Source: Cryptomeria japonica (taxonomy: Eukaryota > Streptophyta > Pinopsida > Cupressales > Cupressaceae). Taken from it: a DNA stretch of 64,000 nt. The stretch spans positions 375,301,392-375,365,391 of the forward strand of contig NC_081415.1 in the NCBI RefSeq assembly GCF_030272615.1. The letters run 5' to 3'. The notes beneath the pieces were generated by a model, which saw nothing but the letters and a program-made list of their open reading frames with translations, was not told where the DNA came from and did not search any database. Position 1 is the stretch's first letter, and every line of letters starts with the position of its first letter. A program made the position numbers and the translations under genes. Below, piece after piece: positions 10,720 through 22,598 of this stretch.

Positions 10720-13110
10720 TGTACTCTACCAACTATTGCAACACATCTTCAAGGATGAAAACAAATCTTCCTACCTCACTGAACTGATTGTGCATGCAAT
10801 TTTCTTGGAATGGGTAGGTGTGTGGAGTTTGTTTCGCTTGGGCTGGAACTTGTTCTTTTTGAGCAACTTCTTCATGTTTGGCTTCTATTCTAGATAGATG
10901 CTTGATTGGGCAGCCTCTTGAGATGCTAAACTTTAGTATCTTACTGTTGGTTTCTTCTCTGTCAACCATCTTCTTGACCACCATACCAAACTGATTAGAA
11001 ACATTTAGCTCATGTGAAAAAGAAGAATTAATTGTGTCATCTTCTTGATGATGTTGATAACAAACCTCTCATTCTAATGGAGTCAAATCATTATCAAGAA
11101 TAGAGAAAAAAAAATATTCAAAGATACTTGAGAATACACTAATATCATGATCAACCTCTTCATGCAAAGTAATTTCTAATACATGCTGTTGATTTATTTC
11201 AAAGTTCATACCTTGGAAATCTATGCTTTGCTGATTTTCTTGCTCCACTTGAACCAAATTTGCATCCATACTAACCTCTAGCTTTTTCACAACCATGGTG
11301 TACTTATTTGCTTCTTCTTGGATGTGCACTCTGTCACTGTCATTTCCATGCTCTTGTTGATCACAACTTGCCATCTTTGTGAGTACACACATATCCTCTT
11401 CATCATTAGCAATAAACAAAGGAAGCACAATAAATAAATCAGATTGATTATGAGATTTAATAACCATTTCATTTACAATACTTTTTTGTTCCAACTGGAT
11501 GTCTTTAAATGATGATTGCTTAGTGTCTAGATTTTAAACAAGCACCTCCATATCATCCCAAAATGAGTCCTCTTCATCATTACTTTCTTATTATTGTGAG
11601 AGAGGACTATCTTTTACCTTGTTGCAGCTCGCGAGTGATTAAAACATCAATGTTTTAAACTTATTGTTGTTGTCCTGAAGGTGGTATGGTTGTGATTTGA
11701 GTTTTGTTGTCCTCATCTTTCACAAAAAATGGTACCTCATCAAACAAAAAAGTTAGAACCTGAAAACTATCATCATTTTTTGGATCTTGAACACATTGTT
11801 CATCATTTAGAACCTCTTCCATATTTTATAACAAAACTAATTTTAGAATCAAAACATCATTGGGTTCATATGTGGATGGGTTGTTTATATTCAGACAAGA
11901 AGGTTGTTTAGGAACATATTGTTGAGGTTCTTGAGCTGGAAGAGATTTCCTAAAACTTGGGAATGCAAGCTTGCGAGGTTCTTCTTTTATAGGTTGATCT
12001 TGGATGGCAAAAGCTGGAAGGATAGGCACTTCAACAACATTCTCTCGAAAAGACGGAAAGCTCATGAAACTTGGAATTTCAAACTTGGAAAATTTAGGAG
12101 ACTTGCCTTGTTTAAAGCTTGGTATTTTGATCTTGAAAGCCTCTTGCATCTTCATCTCCTTTGCAGCAATTTGTTGTTCAAGATTATCTTCAAATTGTCT
12201 TTGTTGTATTTCATATTGTTGATCTTGGGTCTGGTAAGCCAACTCTTGCTTTACACCTTGTTGTTCTAGCGTGCCTTGCCTATCATAACAACACTTTTGA
12301 GATTTAATATGGTCAATTAGATAAACTTGTGAAGTTTCTTCAAGAGGTTGCTCCTAAAGAATGGTGGCCTGAACTTGCTCATGTATGGCCTCATTTTATA
12401 TGAAGTATGAGGTGTTGAGCATAGGAGATTCTCTTCCAAAAAATGGATTTGGAAATGAATAGCAATTGGGCTTTCTTCTTGTTTAAGCATAAAATCTTGT
12501 AACGAAAGAGAAGGAGCTAATTGTGTAGGTACCTTTTGTAATATGTCAAGAAAAATCTTTATTACCTCTTCTTTTGCAGTTGTGAGATTATCCTCATATT
12601 CTTCTTTTTGTGCAGCTAACTCCTTTACAAGCTTTTCCTCATGTCACTTTTGTTGCACCACTAGATATTCCTTATAGAATTGGTCTTGATGATCCAACTC
12701 CTCTTGCTCATGACGATAGGCTTGATAAGGCCACTCCTCATACTGTTGATTAAGTTATTACCATCTCTCGATCTCGTCCATCTATTCATTGAAGTTTTGC
12801 AATATAGTTTCGATGGATAGTTGCTCATAATTCTCATCATTTTGGAGCTGATTAGGAATATTATCATGTTGATCTAGGACAAAATAGTCTTCTTGAGACT
12901 AGGTGAAAGCACGATTAAGTTGGCATGAAGACTGACCATTGATGGGTGGGTGGTAAGCATGATAAGCATGTTGGTTCCTTGTTGTTGTAAGGGAATTTGG
13001 GCTAAAACCAGCATTGTGGTCATTTGGGTATGGCGGATAAGAAGCCTCATGGACATTATTCTCATTATATGGAGGTGGGTATATAGGTTGTCCATAAAAA
13101 TTCAACATCT
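10720..13110 (-). pseudogene. Degenerate Gln/Glu-rich coding remnant, possibly retroelement gag
   Basis: A run of minus-strand open segments in shifting frames (12899-13108, 12661-12867, 11826-12242, 11069-11494, 10733-10984) reads as one eroded protein. The first part starts MLNFYGQPIYPPPY and is rich in Tyr, Pro, His and Asn. The middle is rich in Gln, Glu and Lys, with many short helical stretches. The later part is acidic. No zinc knuckle, protease or RT motif is visible. Composition and size fit a gag-like or non-autonomous retroelement protein, but I do not recognise the family. At least five stops or frameshifts make it non-functional. Confidence 0.4.
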
Positions 13111-14303
13111 TTATTCATATAAAGAGTTGTAAATTGGAACAAGTGATTTATTTTGAAGCATACCATCACTGAGACTGTTGAAACCAGTAGATGTTGAGCT
13201 CGAAGTCGCCAGGTGTGTGTGGATCTTGCCTCCAAAGGTTGGAATCACTGCTACTCACATCAGAATAGTAGCAAATATGGAACCTATTTGAGTTGAGATA
13301 GCTCAATGTGTCCCATTTGGCATTCCAAAAACTGTTGTCATGAAGGTTTGCACCTGTGATGCTAAACTGAAAGCTCAACAATCCTGTGAAACATGGAAAC
13401 ACCTTTGAGCCTATGGGTTGCTCAAATTGAAGGTGAATCTCCAAAGAGGGTTGGTTCCTTGATGAAAACCTCCTAAAACTAACCTTTTGCTGAGAAAAGG
13501 GATAGAAATCTTGCTGAAAATTGAAATCCTAAAGCTATAGGAGGTGATTGCACCAAAATTATGTGATTCTCTTCACTGTCCAAAACCTGTAATATGCTTC
13601 AATATAGCTCTAAATTTATCTCACAAATCAAATTAGATCACGAAATTCATCAATATTTCATGTGAAGGCTCGAAGTTTTCCAATGTTGTATGAAGGAAAA
13701 GTGAATTTTCACAACATGCAATTGATTGGAAATCGGATGAACACAACCCACAACCTGAATTTACTATGAAATCTTCCTATTTATGCAAAGCATAAACGAG
13801 ACAATAAAGGATTCAAAATTAATCATGATACCTCTATCAAATCATTCATCTGATAATGGAAAAATAAGAATAATTGACAAAGAAATCTACACTCTCTATT
13901 GAAAACTAAAAATAAACTCTATTACAATGCCTGAAAATTGAATAAAAGTTGAGCTACAATGCTTTTTTGTTGTATGTGCAAGCAAAAAAGAAAGAACTAA
14001 GAAATAATAGAAGAGGAGAGAAGTATATATAGAAAATAACCCTTGAGAGAAAAAAGGGCTAAAGATAGTTGAGTGTTATTCTCTAAAAATTTGCATGAAG
14101 TATTCCTTGGTCGAATTTTCCTTAAAAAGTGTGTAAAAGGCATGCAAAGCTTCTTCGATTTCAGTGCTTCTCAATAAAAATAGCTCCCTGATTCAAGGAA
14201 TATGCAAGTGGAACTCTCTGCCTGATATAGAACTGCTAAATATATCCCAAAAAAAGCAACTCTTTTTCTTTGAATTCTGTATGGGTGCTATATATTGCTT
14301 TTT
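13111..14303 (-). other. Leader or LTR-like sequence upstream of the Gln-rich remnant
   Basis: On the minus strand this holds a TATA-type motif (ctatatatac, about 14024-14033) followed by a CT-rich stretch and then about 900 bp of weakly coding sequence leading into the remnant. That order resembles a 5' LTR plus leader. I found no matching second LTR and no convincing primer-binding site, so the assignment is tentative. The open frame at 13166-13444 matches no family I know. Confidence 0.3.
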
Positions 14304-14510
14304 AGCTTTTAAATAATTTTATTTTAATATTTTTTTAAAGCAACTGATAATATTGTTTTAATAAGTGCTAAAATAGAAATATTTTTTTCTTTTTAGTTTT
14401 TTTCTTTTTATGATTTAATATAACTTTATTAAGGTTTTTAATAAAATAAACCCTAACAAAGTTTTGATTTGTTGCAAGATTTTTGGATTAGATTGTGTGC
14501 CAGTTTTTTT

Positions 14511-14556
14511 GCATCAACATTTCGGATCACACTCTGTGATCCATCATCAAGATGTA
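14511..14556 (-). ncRNA. Degenerate hammerhead-ribozyme-like motif of the PLE
   Basis: Read on the minus strand: TTGATGA (14544-14550), one T, GGATCAC, loop AGAGT, GTGATCC (a perfect 7-bp stem II), then GAAA (14520-14523). The order core-stem II-GAAA is that of the hammerhead ribozyme, and such motifs are known in PLE terminal repeats. The first core base is T where the consensus needs C, there is one extra base before stem II, and no good stem I or cleavage triplet was found. The motif is therefore probably a decayed ribozyme. Confidence 0.55.
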
Positions 14557-15376
14557 AGAGAGTTGAGGAACACAAAAAAATGAAGAGTTGCAGACTGGAA
14601 CCCCAAATAAAAAGAAAGAAAGGAGGGAGAGAGAAGGTGGCACATAGACCAAGGAGGGGGGACAATAGCAAAAAGAAAGAAAAAAGACAAAAGCAAAGGA
14701 GAAAAATAAGAAATAAAAACAAGCTCACAAAATAAAAACAAATAAATGATAAAAGGATAATAGCACAAAAGAGGTCATAAGGTAAATGAAGATTAAAAAG
14801 AACAAAAAATAAGCAAATAAAGAAAAAAGGAATTAAGAAAAATAAAGTTTTCTTATTTCCTTATTTCTTTATAATAAATAATAACAAAAAGAGAAAGAGC
14901 AAATATGAGAAAAGGAGGAAAAAGAGAAGAATAGGACATACAAAGAGAAAGAAAGGAGTAAACACAATGAAAAGAGATGAAAAAACAAATAACATAAATT
15001 GATATAAAGGCATTAAATGAAAAGATAAAAGGGGGAGATAAAGGCTGAAAAAGAAAAAAAAATGACAAAAAGAAATCAAACTAAACTAAATACAATGACA
15101 AAAGCAATTGAGAGAAAACCACCAAGAAACAAAGCTAAAGCAATATAAAGTAAACCAAAGGGGACCCAAGGGAGAAGATAGAGGACACATAGAAAGGTGC
15201 CCTTGAGAGAACAAGACACAAAACTAAAGGGACCAAAATGGGCAGACTAGATCAAGAAGAAGGGGGGAAGACCACAAGGGAAGGAGGGAGGAAAGAGAAC
15301 ATAAAAGGAAGCAAGACAAGCGCAAGGATCAAAGGGAAGGATGGTCAAGAAGGGAATGACAATGTCTAAGGTTGGA
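14557..15376. other. Purine-rich tract in the PLE 3' region
   Basis: From about 14560 to 15370 the plus strand is overwhelmingly A and G (runs of aaaga, ggga, gaaagg), so the PLE sense strand is a long pyrimidine tract. Open frames here encode only low-complexity Phe/Leu/Ser or Lys/Arg and are not genes. Confidence 0.8.
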
Positions 15377-16021
15377 TTACAGAGGTTGCCAGGCTTGACT
15401 GAGATTCCACCCTTCATCACAATTAAGATTCAACGGATGATTACTAATGGCAATAGCTTCCTTAAGCTTCCTCTTGAAAAAATCCTCTTCCTTGGACAAG
15501 ATTTGAACACTTTCTAAACAAATATGGTGCTTGGACAAAGAAGAATGTTTAGCTAGCACATATTTGGAAACACGGTCGTGTCTAATGTCTACACAATGCT
15601 CTTTGATATGAACATTGAAGGAGTGATCGATTTCACCTATATAAGGCATGCAACAAGAGCAAACAATCTTATAGACACCCGAGTCAAGGAGAATATATTT
15701 GGGGTCTTTGAGAGAGGGGAGACAAATCCTCAATGTAGCAATGGGATTAAAAGCACATCGGGGGCCTTTTTTCATATGGATCTTATTGATTTTATGGGAA
15801 AGGCCTTTGATATAGGGCAAGGATCCACTTGGAGGGTCGAGGGGCAAGGGTTTAGGGTAGGAGAGGAACCTAGACCTGGCGTCCTGGAAAGATTTGGAGA
15901 TTTTCTTACTTGAGAACCCATTTAATGTAAATATTTTACGAAGGTGGGTTAACTCAAGATTTATGTTATCCTCATCATAGATACGATAGGCCCAAGTGGA
16001 CAAGGTTTTGAGGACCCCCAC
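15377..16021 (-). pseudogene. PLE connector and GIY-YIG endonuclease domain
   Basis: This open frame of about 214 codons carries the RT connector (RIYDED..NLELTHLRKIF..NGFS) and then the endonuclease core: GVYKIVCSCCMPYIG (GVY stands for GIY, and YIG is intact), IKEH, DIRHDR, and a C-terminal end rich in Trp (GWNLSQAWQPL). In most family members the residue before IKEH is Arg, which takes part in catalysis. Here it is His, so the nuclease may be dead even where its frame is open. GIY-YIG nicking of target DNA is thought to start PLE insertion. The stop codon is at 15377-15379. Confidence 0.88.
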
Positions 16022-16528
16022 TTTTTGACAGGGTGGTGATGAGACGAGGTATGGAGGTAGAGGTCAGTGTGTGTAGCTTTGTCATACACACGTCGGCCCA
16101 AGGAGCCATCATATTTTTTGATGAGAAAAATGTCAAGGAAAGGAAGATGGTTGTTAGACTCAAGTTCCTTGGTGAAAGAAATACATTGAGCAATGGAGTT
16201 AAGGTGTGTGTGTGTAATTCTTCTAAATTGTCGAGGCCATGAGGCCGACAAACATTAGTGTCATCCACATATCTCTTCCACCACTTTGGTTTGAGGGGGA
16301 ATGAACAAAGGGCTTGCTCCTCAAATTGCTCCATGTATAGGTTGGCAATGACAGGTGAAAGTGGGGAACCCATCGCTACCCCCATCCACTTGCTCATAGA
16401 AGATGCCTTGGAAAGAGAAGAAGGTGGATCTAAGACATAATTCAACCAAGCGACCTCAATGTTAGACTTGCGTCTAACAATCTCAACAGAGTCAAGAATA
16501 GGAACCTTGGTAAAGAGAGAGACCGCAT
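15990..16528 (-). pseudogene. PLE reverse transcriptase, C-terminal part
   Basis: Motifs in order on the minus strand: GVAMGSPLSPVIANLYME (the PLE form of the RT motif before the active site), W-KRYVDDT at 16257-16274 (catalytic Asp pair), then, one frame over, LPFLD, a DGSLG segment, THTDLYLH and SHHHP, all typical of the PLE RT thumb region. Two frameshifts break the coding region. One lies at a GT-dinucleotide run near 16205-16217, the other near 16020 before the endonuclease frame. The N-terminal fingers are missing. Loss of frame makes the copy inactive. Confidence 0.88.
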
Positions 16529-16624
16529 ATATTAAATATAAAAAATGAGTAAATGTAAAAAAAAAATACAAAAAAGAAACCTTATTAAAACTTTCGGTCC
16601 CTTTATTTTAGGGCTCTATAAATA

Positions 16625-16750
16625 TGCATTGGCTATCCTGGGGATTATTTGCACCCCACACATGATCAACTCCCTTTTCAAGATATGTAATGTCCTCTGT
16701 GTCCATCCTTGTGTCTGTAACATGTTTGTCAACCCATCAAAATTTAGGTA
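16625..16750 (+). repeat. Left terminal inverted repeat of the Mutator-like element
   Basis: Pairs with 20035-20160 in reverse complement. Shared blocks include GGCTATCCTGGGGATTATTT, GCACCCC, CTCCCTTTTCAAGATATGTA and CCCATCAAAAT. Weaker pairing continues inward. Confidence 0.88.
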
Positions 16751-19415
16751 GAACAAATTTACCAGAAAATTTAAATGATTTCCTTCTTCTTCTTTTTTTT
16801 AAAGAGAGAGTTTTCCCTTGAAATCAATTTTTTAAGTTGTATAAATACTAATAAAAATAATAATAAATAATATAATATTATTAATGCAAAGTTATGTATG
16901 AGCATTTTTAATAATTTTTTAAAGATATATAATAATATAATTAAAAATAACATAATAATAATTATATTATAATTTTGTTTAAAAGACTTAGAATTTTTTT
17001 ACTATAAATCAATTTTTTTGATTTTTTTATATTTTTATAATATAATTAAATTTTAAAATAATACAATTAATGTAAAGACATGTATGAAATTTTTAAATAA
17101 TATTTTTAAGATATATAATAGTAAAATGAAAATGGTATAATAATAATAATAATATAATAATTAATAATATAATGAAAACACAATATATATCTTATTATTT
17201 ATTTTATTATAATATAATATCTATATTATGATTATTATATAGTATAATAAATAACATTATTACTATTATAAAATATTGATATTAATAATACAAATATAAT
17301 AACAATGTTAGATAATTTAATAATGTAACATTGAAATAATTACAATTACAACTTTACACTTCAATAAAAATAAAAAACAAAATCAAAACTTAAAAGATAT
17401 ATATTTAGTTTATAATATTATTGTTATATTATATTTTTTGGTAAATTATTTTCTGTTATTATATTATTATATTTATTGTTTCATTATTAGTATTTTATTA
17501 GTACTTGCCTTTAGGCAATGCTATTGTAATGAAAATTCATTTGTTGTGCTTATATGGTTATTAAAAAATATATATTTAGACCAATGAAAGGCAATTATTT
17601 TTCTTTCTTTAATTTTTTTAAATTTTTTTTATAGTATAGATGCACATTTGTTAACATTATAATTTACAAAAATTGTTTTTGTTGCAAATGATTGGCTAAT
17701 ATCATACGCATTTTAAAATTATTTACCTTCTTTTATTTGAGTTTCTAAAAACTTATAAACAACACAATCTTGTGAAATCTAAAATAAGTGCTTAAATTTT
17801 AACTTCATTATTTGTTGTGATAGGTAGTTTTTAAGTTAACCTATGAACATGATAAAAATATATATATATATTTTAAAAATATGTATTATATTTAAAATTT
17901 CTTTAATTTATAATCAAAATAAACTAAATTTCAATAATATTTTTTTTGGCAAAAAAAATAAATATCCATATTAATTGAAGTATTGGGAAAATTTTATAAA
18001 ATGCTATTGACAAAATAAAAATTGTTATTGAAATCTAAAGATAAAAATTTAAAGAGGATTTTTGAAATTGGACAACTTTTAGAAATAAAAAATATCATAA
18101 AACCAAAAAAACATAAAATCTTATAAAAACGAGGATAATGAAACTAAATCATTGTGAAAAAATCCTAAGCAACATAAAAAAAATTGATCTAAAATATTCA
18201 TTGCATTATAATATAATAATATAAATTATGAGTTTATTCACATGTAATATAAGTTATAAAAAAATTAATGACATTTTTTTATTTATTAATTTATTAAAAA
18301 AAAAATTAAATCAGTTTATTTTAAATTGTTTTCCAAACAAATCAATTATTCAAAGGTTTATTTTTACAACTTAAAAAACAAAATAATTTTTTAATACGTT
18401 AATTATTCATTTTTTTTTACTATTTTATTAATACTTTGCTTATAGTTTGCATGAGATGAGCAGTAATTGTCATTGAAGTTGTTTCTGTAAATGGGCAATA
18501 ATGTTTCTTATTATTGTAAGGTTTACAATTAGTCATATAAAATCTAATTGTTTATGAAAATCATCACAAGGGCAATAGAATTAGGGCAATTAGTATACCA
18601 CATTATTGTTGTTTATGAAAATCTGTGTGTGTGTGTAATTTATATAAACAAATATAAGTCACTTTATTGTTGCATTTGCTGAAATGTTAATTAGTATACC
18701 ACATTTGGACACCAAAGATCATAAAGTCTTCATCTATACACTATAATATACAACCTCCACATAGCACAATTCAAATATAGTTGTTAATGTGTTATTCACC
18801 AAATATTTTAGAATTATAGCCACATTAATGTTGCACTAAGAGAAGCCCTCATGTCACACAACAATGATCTAAAGTGGCCCAAACTTTGCATGTACTATGA
18901 TAGAGTTTATGATAGACATAAAAAATACAACTCATGCATCTAATAGTAAAACTATTGGATGCTTGCACCATATAAACGCTATAGGACTTCTATGATTTGT
19001 AAAATAATCACTAATATATACCTACTCCCTAACAAAATGACATTGAACAACCAATATTTGATCCTCACATAGCAAGAAGGTTATCTACCAAAAAATTTGT
19101 AATTCTACCAAAAAAAATTGTAATTTATCATAGTCCAACACTATATTAGTTATATAATTAATAGAAAATTTCAATAACTATAACAAAAATTACTATTTCA
19201 ACTACAAAATCAAGAGGCAAGAACTCGCCACTATGTGACACTTGTTTATTATAAGATTAATACAGTTTATTTATTATATTGCAAACCAAAAAATATATTT
19301 TTACATTGTTTGAAATATATAATATTCATAATATATATTTATATGGTAATGTATAATTATTTTAACATATTAAATATAATAAAATAGTAGTATACAAATA
19401 GATTTAAAATAAGAA

Positions 19416-19454
<39 letters not shown>
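19416..19454. repeat. (ATT)n microsatellite
   Basis: About 13 ATT units inside the AT-rich interior of the Mutator-like element. Confidence 0.95.
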
Positions 19455-19455
<1 letters not shown>

Positions 19456-20034
19456 ATATATCATTTTAGTATTACATAATAATTGTATTTTTTATGTTTA
19501 TATTATTATAGGTTTTATATTATCATATTATTAAATGTAAATATTATTGTTGTATTATTTTACGTTGTTATGATTTAATAACTATTTTTTTATTTTTATA
19601 CAATTATTATATTAATTTTTTTTAATGATTATAATGTTCATTATATTTATTTATCTGTCTTTTTTTATATTCAATGTAAAATTTTGAAATAATTATTAAA
19701 TTTATAATTATATATTTATATTTTATTTTATTTTATTTATATATATTATTAATTATAATATTGTTACTATTATATTATTTTTAATTATATTATTATATAT
19801 CTTTTAAATAAATTATTTAACAAATTGCTTTAATTATATTATATTCAAATTTAATTATATTATATTATTTTTATTAGTTTTATTTGTATTTATACAAGTT
19901 AAAAATGATTTCAAGTGAAAAATTTCTAAATCTTTTAAAATAAAATTAAAAATTAAAAAATTAAAAAAAAAAGCATTTACTATTTTTGGCAAGTGAAAAT
20001 TTGCTAAGTCTTTTACCTAAACCAAAACAAAGAA

Positions 20035-20160
20035 AGCATTTAATTTTTTTGGTAAATATTTTGATGGGCTGACAAATAGGTTAGGACACATAGGACGATA
20101 CATATCTTGAAAAGGGAGCCTGTGCGCGGGGTGCAAATAATCCCCAGGATAGCCAATGCC
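20035..20160 (-). repeat. Right terminal inverted repeat of the Mutator-like element
   Basis: Reverse-complement partner of 16625-16750. Next to it, the 9-bp duplication ctatacata restarts repeat copy B. Confidence 0.88.
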
Positions 20161-20285
20161 CTATACATAGCTAACATGAAGTATTTTGTTTAAAGGAAAT
20201 AAACAATAGCCCATTGAAGCTTGACTTAGAACATGCAAAAACAAGATACTCGAACCCTAAAAAATATTTTTGCATTATTTACTTG

Positions 20286-21630
20286 TCGTGATTTGCTAAG
20301 TACTATTGTAATGAGTTTGACTTAAATAGTTATTAAAAAAAGTGATTTGCACCAATTATAAACAACTATTTTTTAATTCAAAAGTTTATTTTCTTATTTT
20401 AAAGTAAAGTTGCATATTTCTTAAATTTATAAACTATAAAAATTATTTATCTTAATAATGATTGGATAAGTTTTTAGCTCTTATAGACGCTTCTGGAGGG
20501 TTTTTGGGTTTCTGCCCACTCCTTCCACTCGGTCTCTCCTCCACCTCGCCCAACACACTACAATTTTTAAGTTTCACAAGCCTGAAATTTAGGTATTCGT
20601 GAAATACGATTTTTTTTGGTCTTCCATCATCACTTTCATACTTGATGTAAAGCATTTCATCAAATAGTTTACATGCATTATTGATGATCTACCATATTTT
20701 GTAGATGACTTCTCTTCGAGACATTCAATCAAACAATTCATCTACGTTGTTCTTTGCATTATCCATTTTCTACAAATTTTGAAACCATCATATTTATGAA
20801 ATGACAATTCTCTGCAGCATCGTAGAACAATTCACAAGCTTTCTGTATGCATTAATATTTTATCAAAGTCTCAAACTACAAAGTTTAGCAAAAATCCTCC
20901 TTGTATCCATGTTTTGAGGTTGTCCACTCTATCGCAAAGGTTATGAAATTTGATATTACTCCTGCCAGACAAACCCTTTATGTGTATCGTACAATATTCC
21001 ATGATAATACGTCTCTTTTAGGTATTCGATCAAACTATGTGATTTACATTGCCTATGCTTCAACATTTTTGTGTATATGTCTACAACTGTACATTCAATT
21101 ATACTTTGATGAATGCCTTTACCCTCTTTCAAAGTCCCTGCCGATGCCTTTATACTTTGAGAAAATGGTTAGGGCATTTTCATCGGCATGACGACAAGTG
21201 ACTGCCGATGACTTCACATTTCGCAAGCATGTCTATCAACAATGAAGGTTTCTAAAGCCTTTTCAACAAATCAGTTTTGTGCACATTGTGCAATCATCGT
21301 GTTCCATGAAGCGCCTCTTAAACAATACTTTGCACAATAAACTAGAATGTGTCTCGTCTCATTAGGGCAACTTAACTCTCATCGTGGAGACATTTGCCTA
21401 TCGACATAAAAGAAAGGAAATCTAAAGAGCAGAGAAAAAAGGAAGGAAAAAATAAAAGCACAAAGGAAAAGGAATAAAATAAAATAAAACAAAACAAAAA
21501 ATAAATAATAAATAATAAATAAGCACCAATAAGAATAAGGGAAAAGGAGAATAAATAAAATAAAAGAGGAAAAACCAAAGGAAAAATAATATATATATCT
21601 ATATAAATATAAAAATATGATAATGAATAT
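20286..21630. other. Intergenic sequence, nothing recognised
   Basis: Beyond repeat copy B no gene is visible. The longest open frames (20452-20655 minus, 20901-21191 plus) have no family motif and irregular composition. From 21410 to 21600 the plus strand is strongly A-rich with many aaataaa words. Confidence 0.5.
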
Positions 21631-21747
<117 letters not shown>

Positions 21748-21899
21748 TAATGAATGAAATAATAAATAAAGAAAAGGAAATGGAAAATAAAATCAAAGGA
21801 CCAAACAAGGCTTGAGTATTAACCAGAACAAACCAAGACACATGCAAGCCTAAGGAGGACTAGAGAGAACATGGAGGACTATACAGTAGAAACCTGTCC

Positions 21900-22598
21900 A
21901 TTAGCCAATAACCTCTCAGGGGGGTTTGAGATTTAAAATCATCTTACCATCTGCCCCAAGATCGGCCAAGAAAACAGCCTTCTTGTTGCCTTCTATGTAT
22001 ATGTGATTTGTTGTATAGCTCTCAAGGGAGCTGAGAAGGACAATTGCCCTATTCAGTTGACTGTTTAGTTTTCAATTAGGAGTACAACCGGTTCTAATAG
22101 CATTAATAATAATAACCGAGTCCCCTTCAATTTCTAAGTTCTTAATTTGCATATCCTTGGCCAAAACTAGACCTTCGCAAAGGGCTTGTATCTCAGCCAT
22201 ATTATTGGTGTCAATTTCGATTGGTTTGCAAAGGCTAGCAATCTCTTGACCCTCATAGTTGTGGATCACACATCTTTTCTAGCCATCCCAGGATTGCCTC
22301 TTGAGGCACCATCAAAGTTTATCTTTAACCAGCCTGAGGGAGGGGGGGACCAGATAGCCTGAGATCTATCACATAAATTGTTAGGGGCCCTTTGCCAATA
22401 AAGGGGGGAATTTTGAGGTCGTGCCACTTACCTATAATAGAATCATCCCATCTCGAGAACTTGGAACAATTCTTCTGTGAGAATAGTAATCTACTGTTGA
22501 CTATTTCCACAATTGAAGCTTCAATTATATTGATTAAAAGGTTCTCAGAGAGTACTCTATTTTAAAAAAAAAATCTATTTCTTTCCTTCCAGAGTTCC
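21900..22598 (-). pseudogene. LINE fragment C: RNase H domain and 3' end
   Basis: The minus strand continues the LINE piece at 49184-50611. It opens with a WKERN-type linker (around 22570-22595), followed by sequence containing MAEIQALCEGL, LEIEGDS and, further on, HIYIEGNKKA and LADLGADG, the signature of the RNase H domain at the C-terminus of many plant L1-type LINEs. The open part is 22072-22269, with stops on both sides. No clear poly-A tail is seen; the microsatellite at 21636 lies just beyond. The LINE is the oldest host layer of the nested block. Confidence 0.8.

Larger units (their letters stand above)
14464..16528 (-). mobile_element. Penelope-like element (PLE), 5'-truncated, GIY-YIG type
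   Basis: The minus strand carries a PLE-type reverse transcriptase followed by a C-terminal GIY-YIG endonuclease, the diagnostic order for canonical Penelope-like retroelements. Comparison with repeat copy A fixes the insertion limits: aaagtt to the left and atattaaat to the right are contiguous in copy A. The RT begins inside the palm domain, so the 5' half is missing. About 0.9 kb lies between the ORF end and the left limit, including a pyrimidine-rich tract and a hammerhead-like motif. No clear TSD is seen. PLEs are widespread in animals; conifers are the best-known plant hosts, where arthropod-to-conifer transfer has been proposed. Confidence 0.9.
16625..20160. mobile_element. Non-autonomous Mutator-like DNA transposon, 3.5 kb
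   Basis: The two ends are inverted copies: TGCATTGGCTATCCTGGGGA at the left, and the same sequence (first base differing) read in reverse complement at the right. Similarity stays high for about 125 bp and continues more weakly for at least 300 bp, through the block around CTTGAAATCA and GTATAAATAC. A 9-bp duplication flanks it: ctataaata (16616-16624) and ctatacata (20161-20169), one mismatch. Repeat copy A shows the empty site ctatgcata. A 9-bp TSD with long TIRs is the Mutator pattern. The interior is very AT-rich and I see no transposase. Confidence 0.85.
14304..20285 (+). repeat. Dispersed repeat, copy B, split by two insertions
   Basis: Three pieces (14308-14463, 16529-16624, 20161-20285) line up in order with copy A (5979-6130, 6140-6230, 6386-6530). 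The first gap is the Penelope-like element and the second is the Mutator-like element. Removing both restores the order seen in copy A, so both arrived after the repeat was duplicated. Confidence 0.8.

Noticed and set aside
13166-13444. 92-codon minus-strand ORF as a gene
   Set aside because: No family motif and no context beyond a putative leader; treated as part of the LTR-like upstream stretch.
14453-15079. Phe/Leu-rich ORFs resembling membrane proteins (minus strand)
   Set aside because: They are translations of a simple pyrimidine-rich tract in the PLE 3' region.
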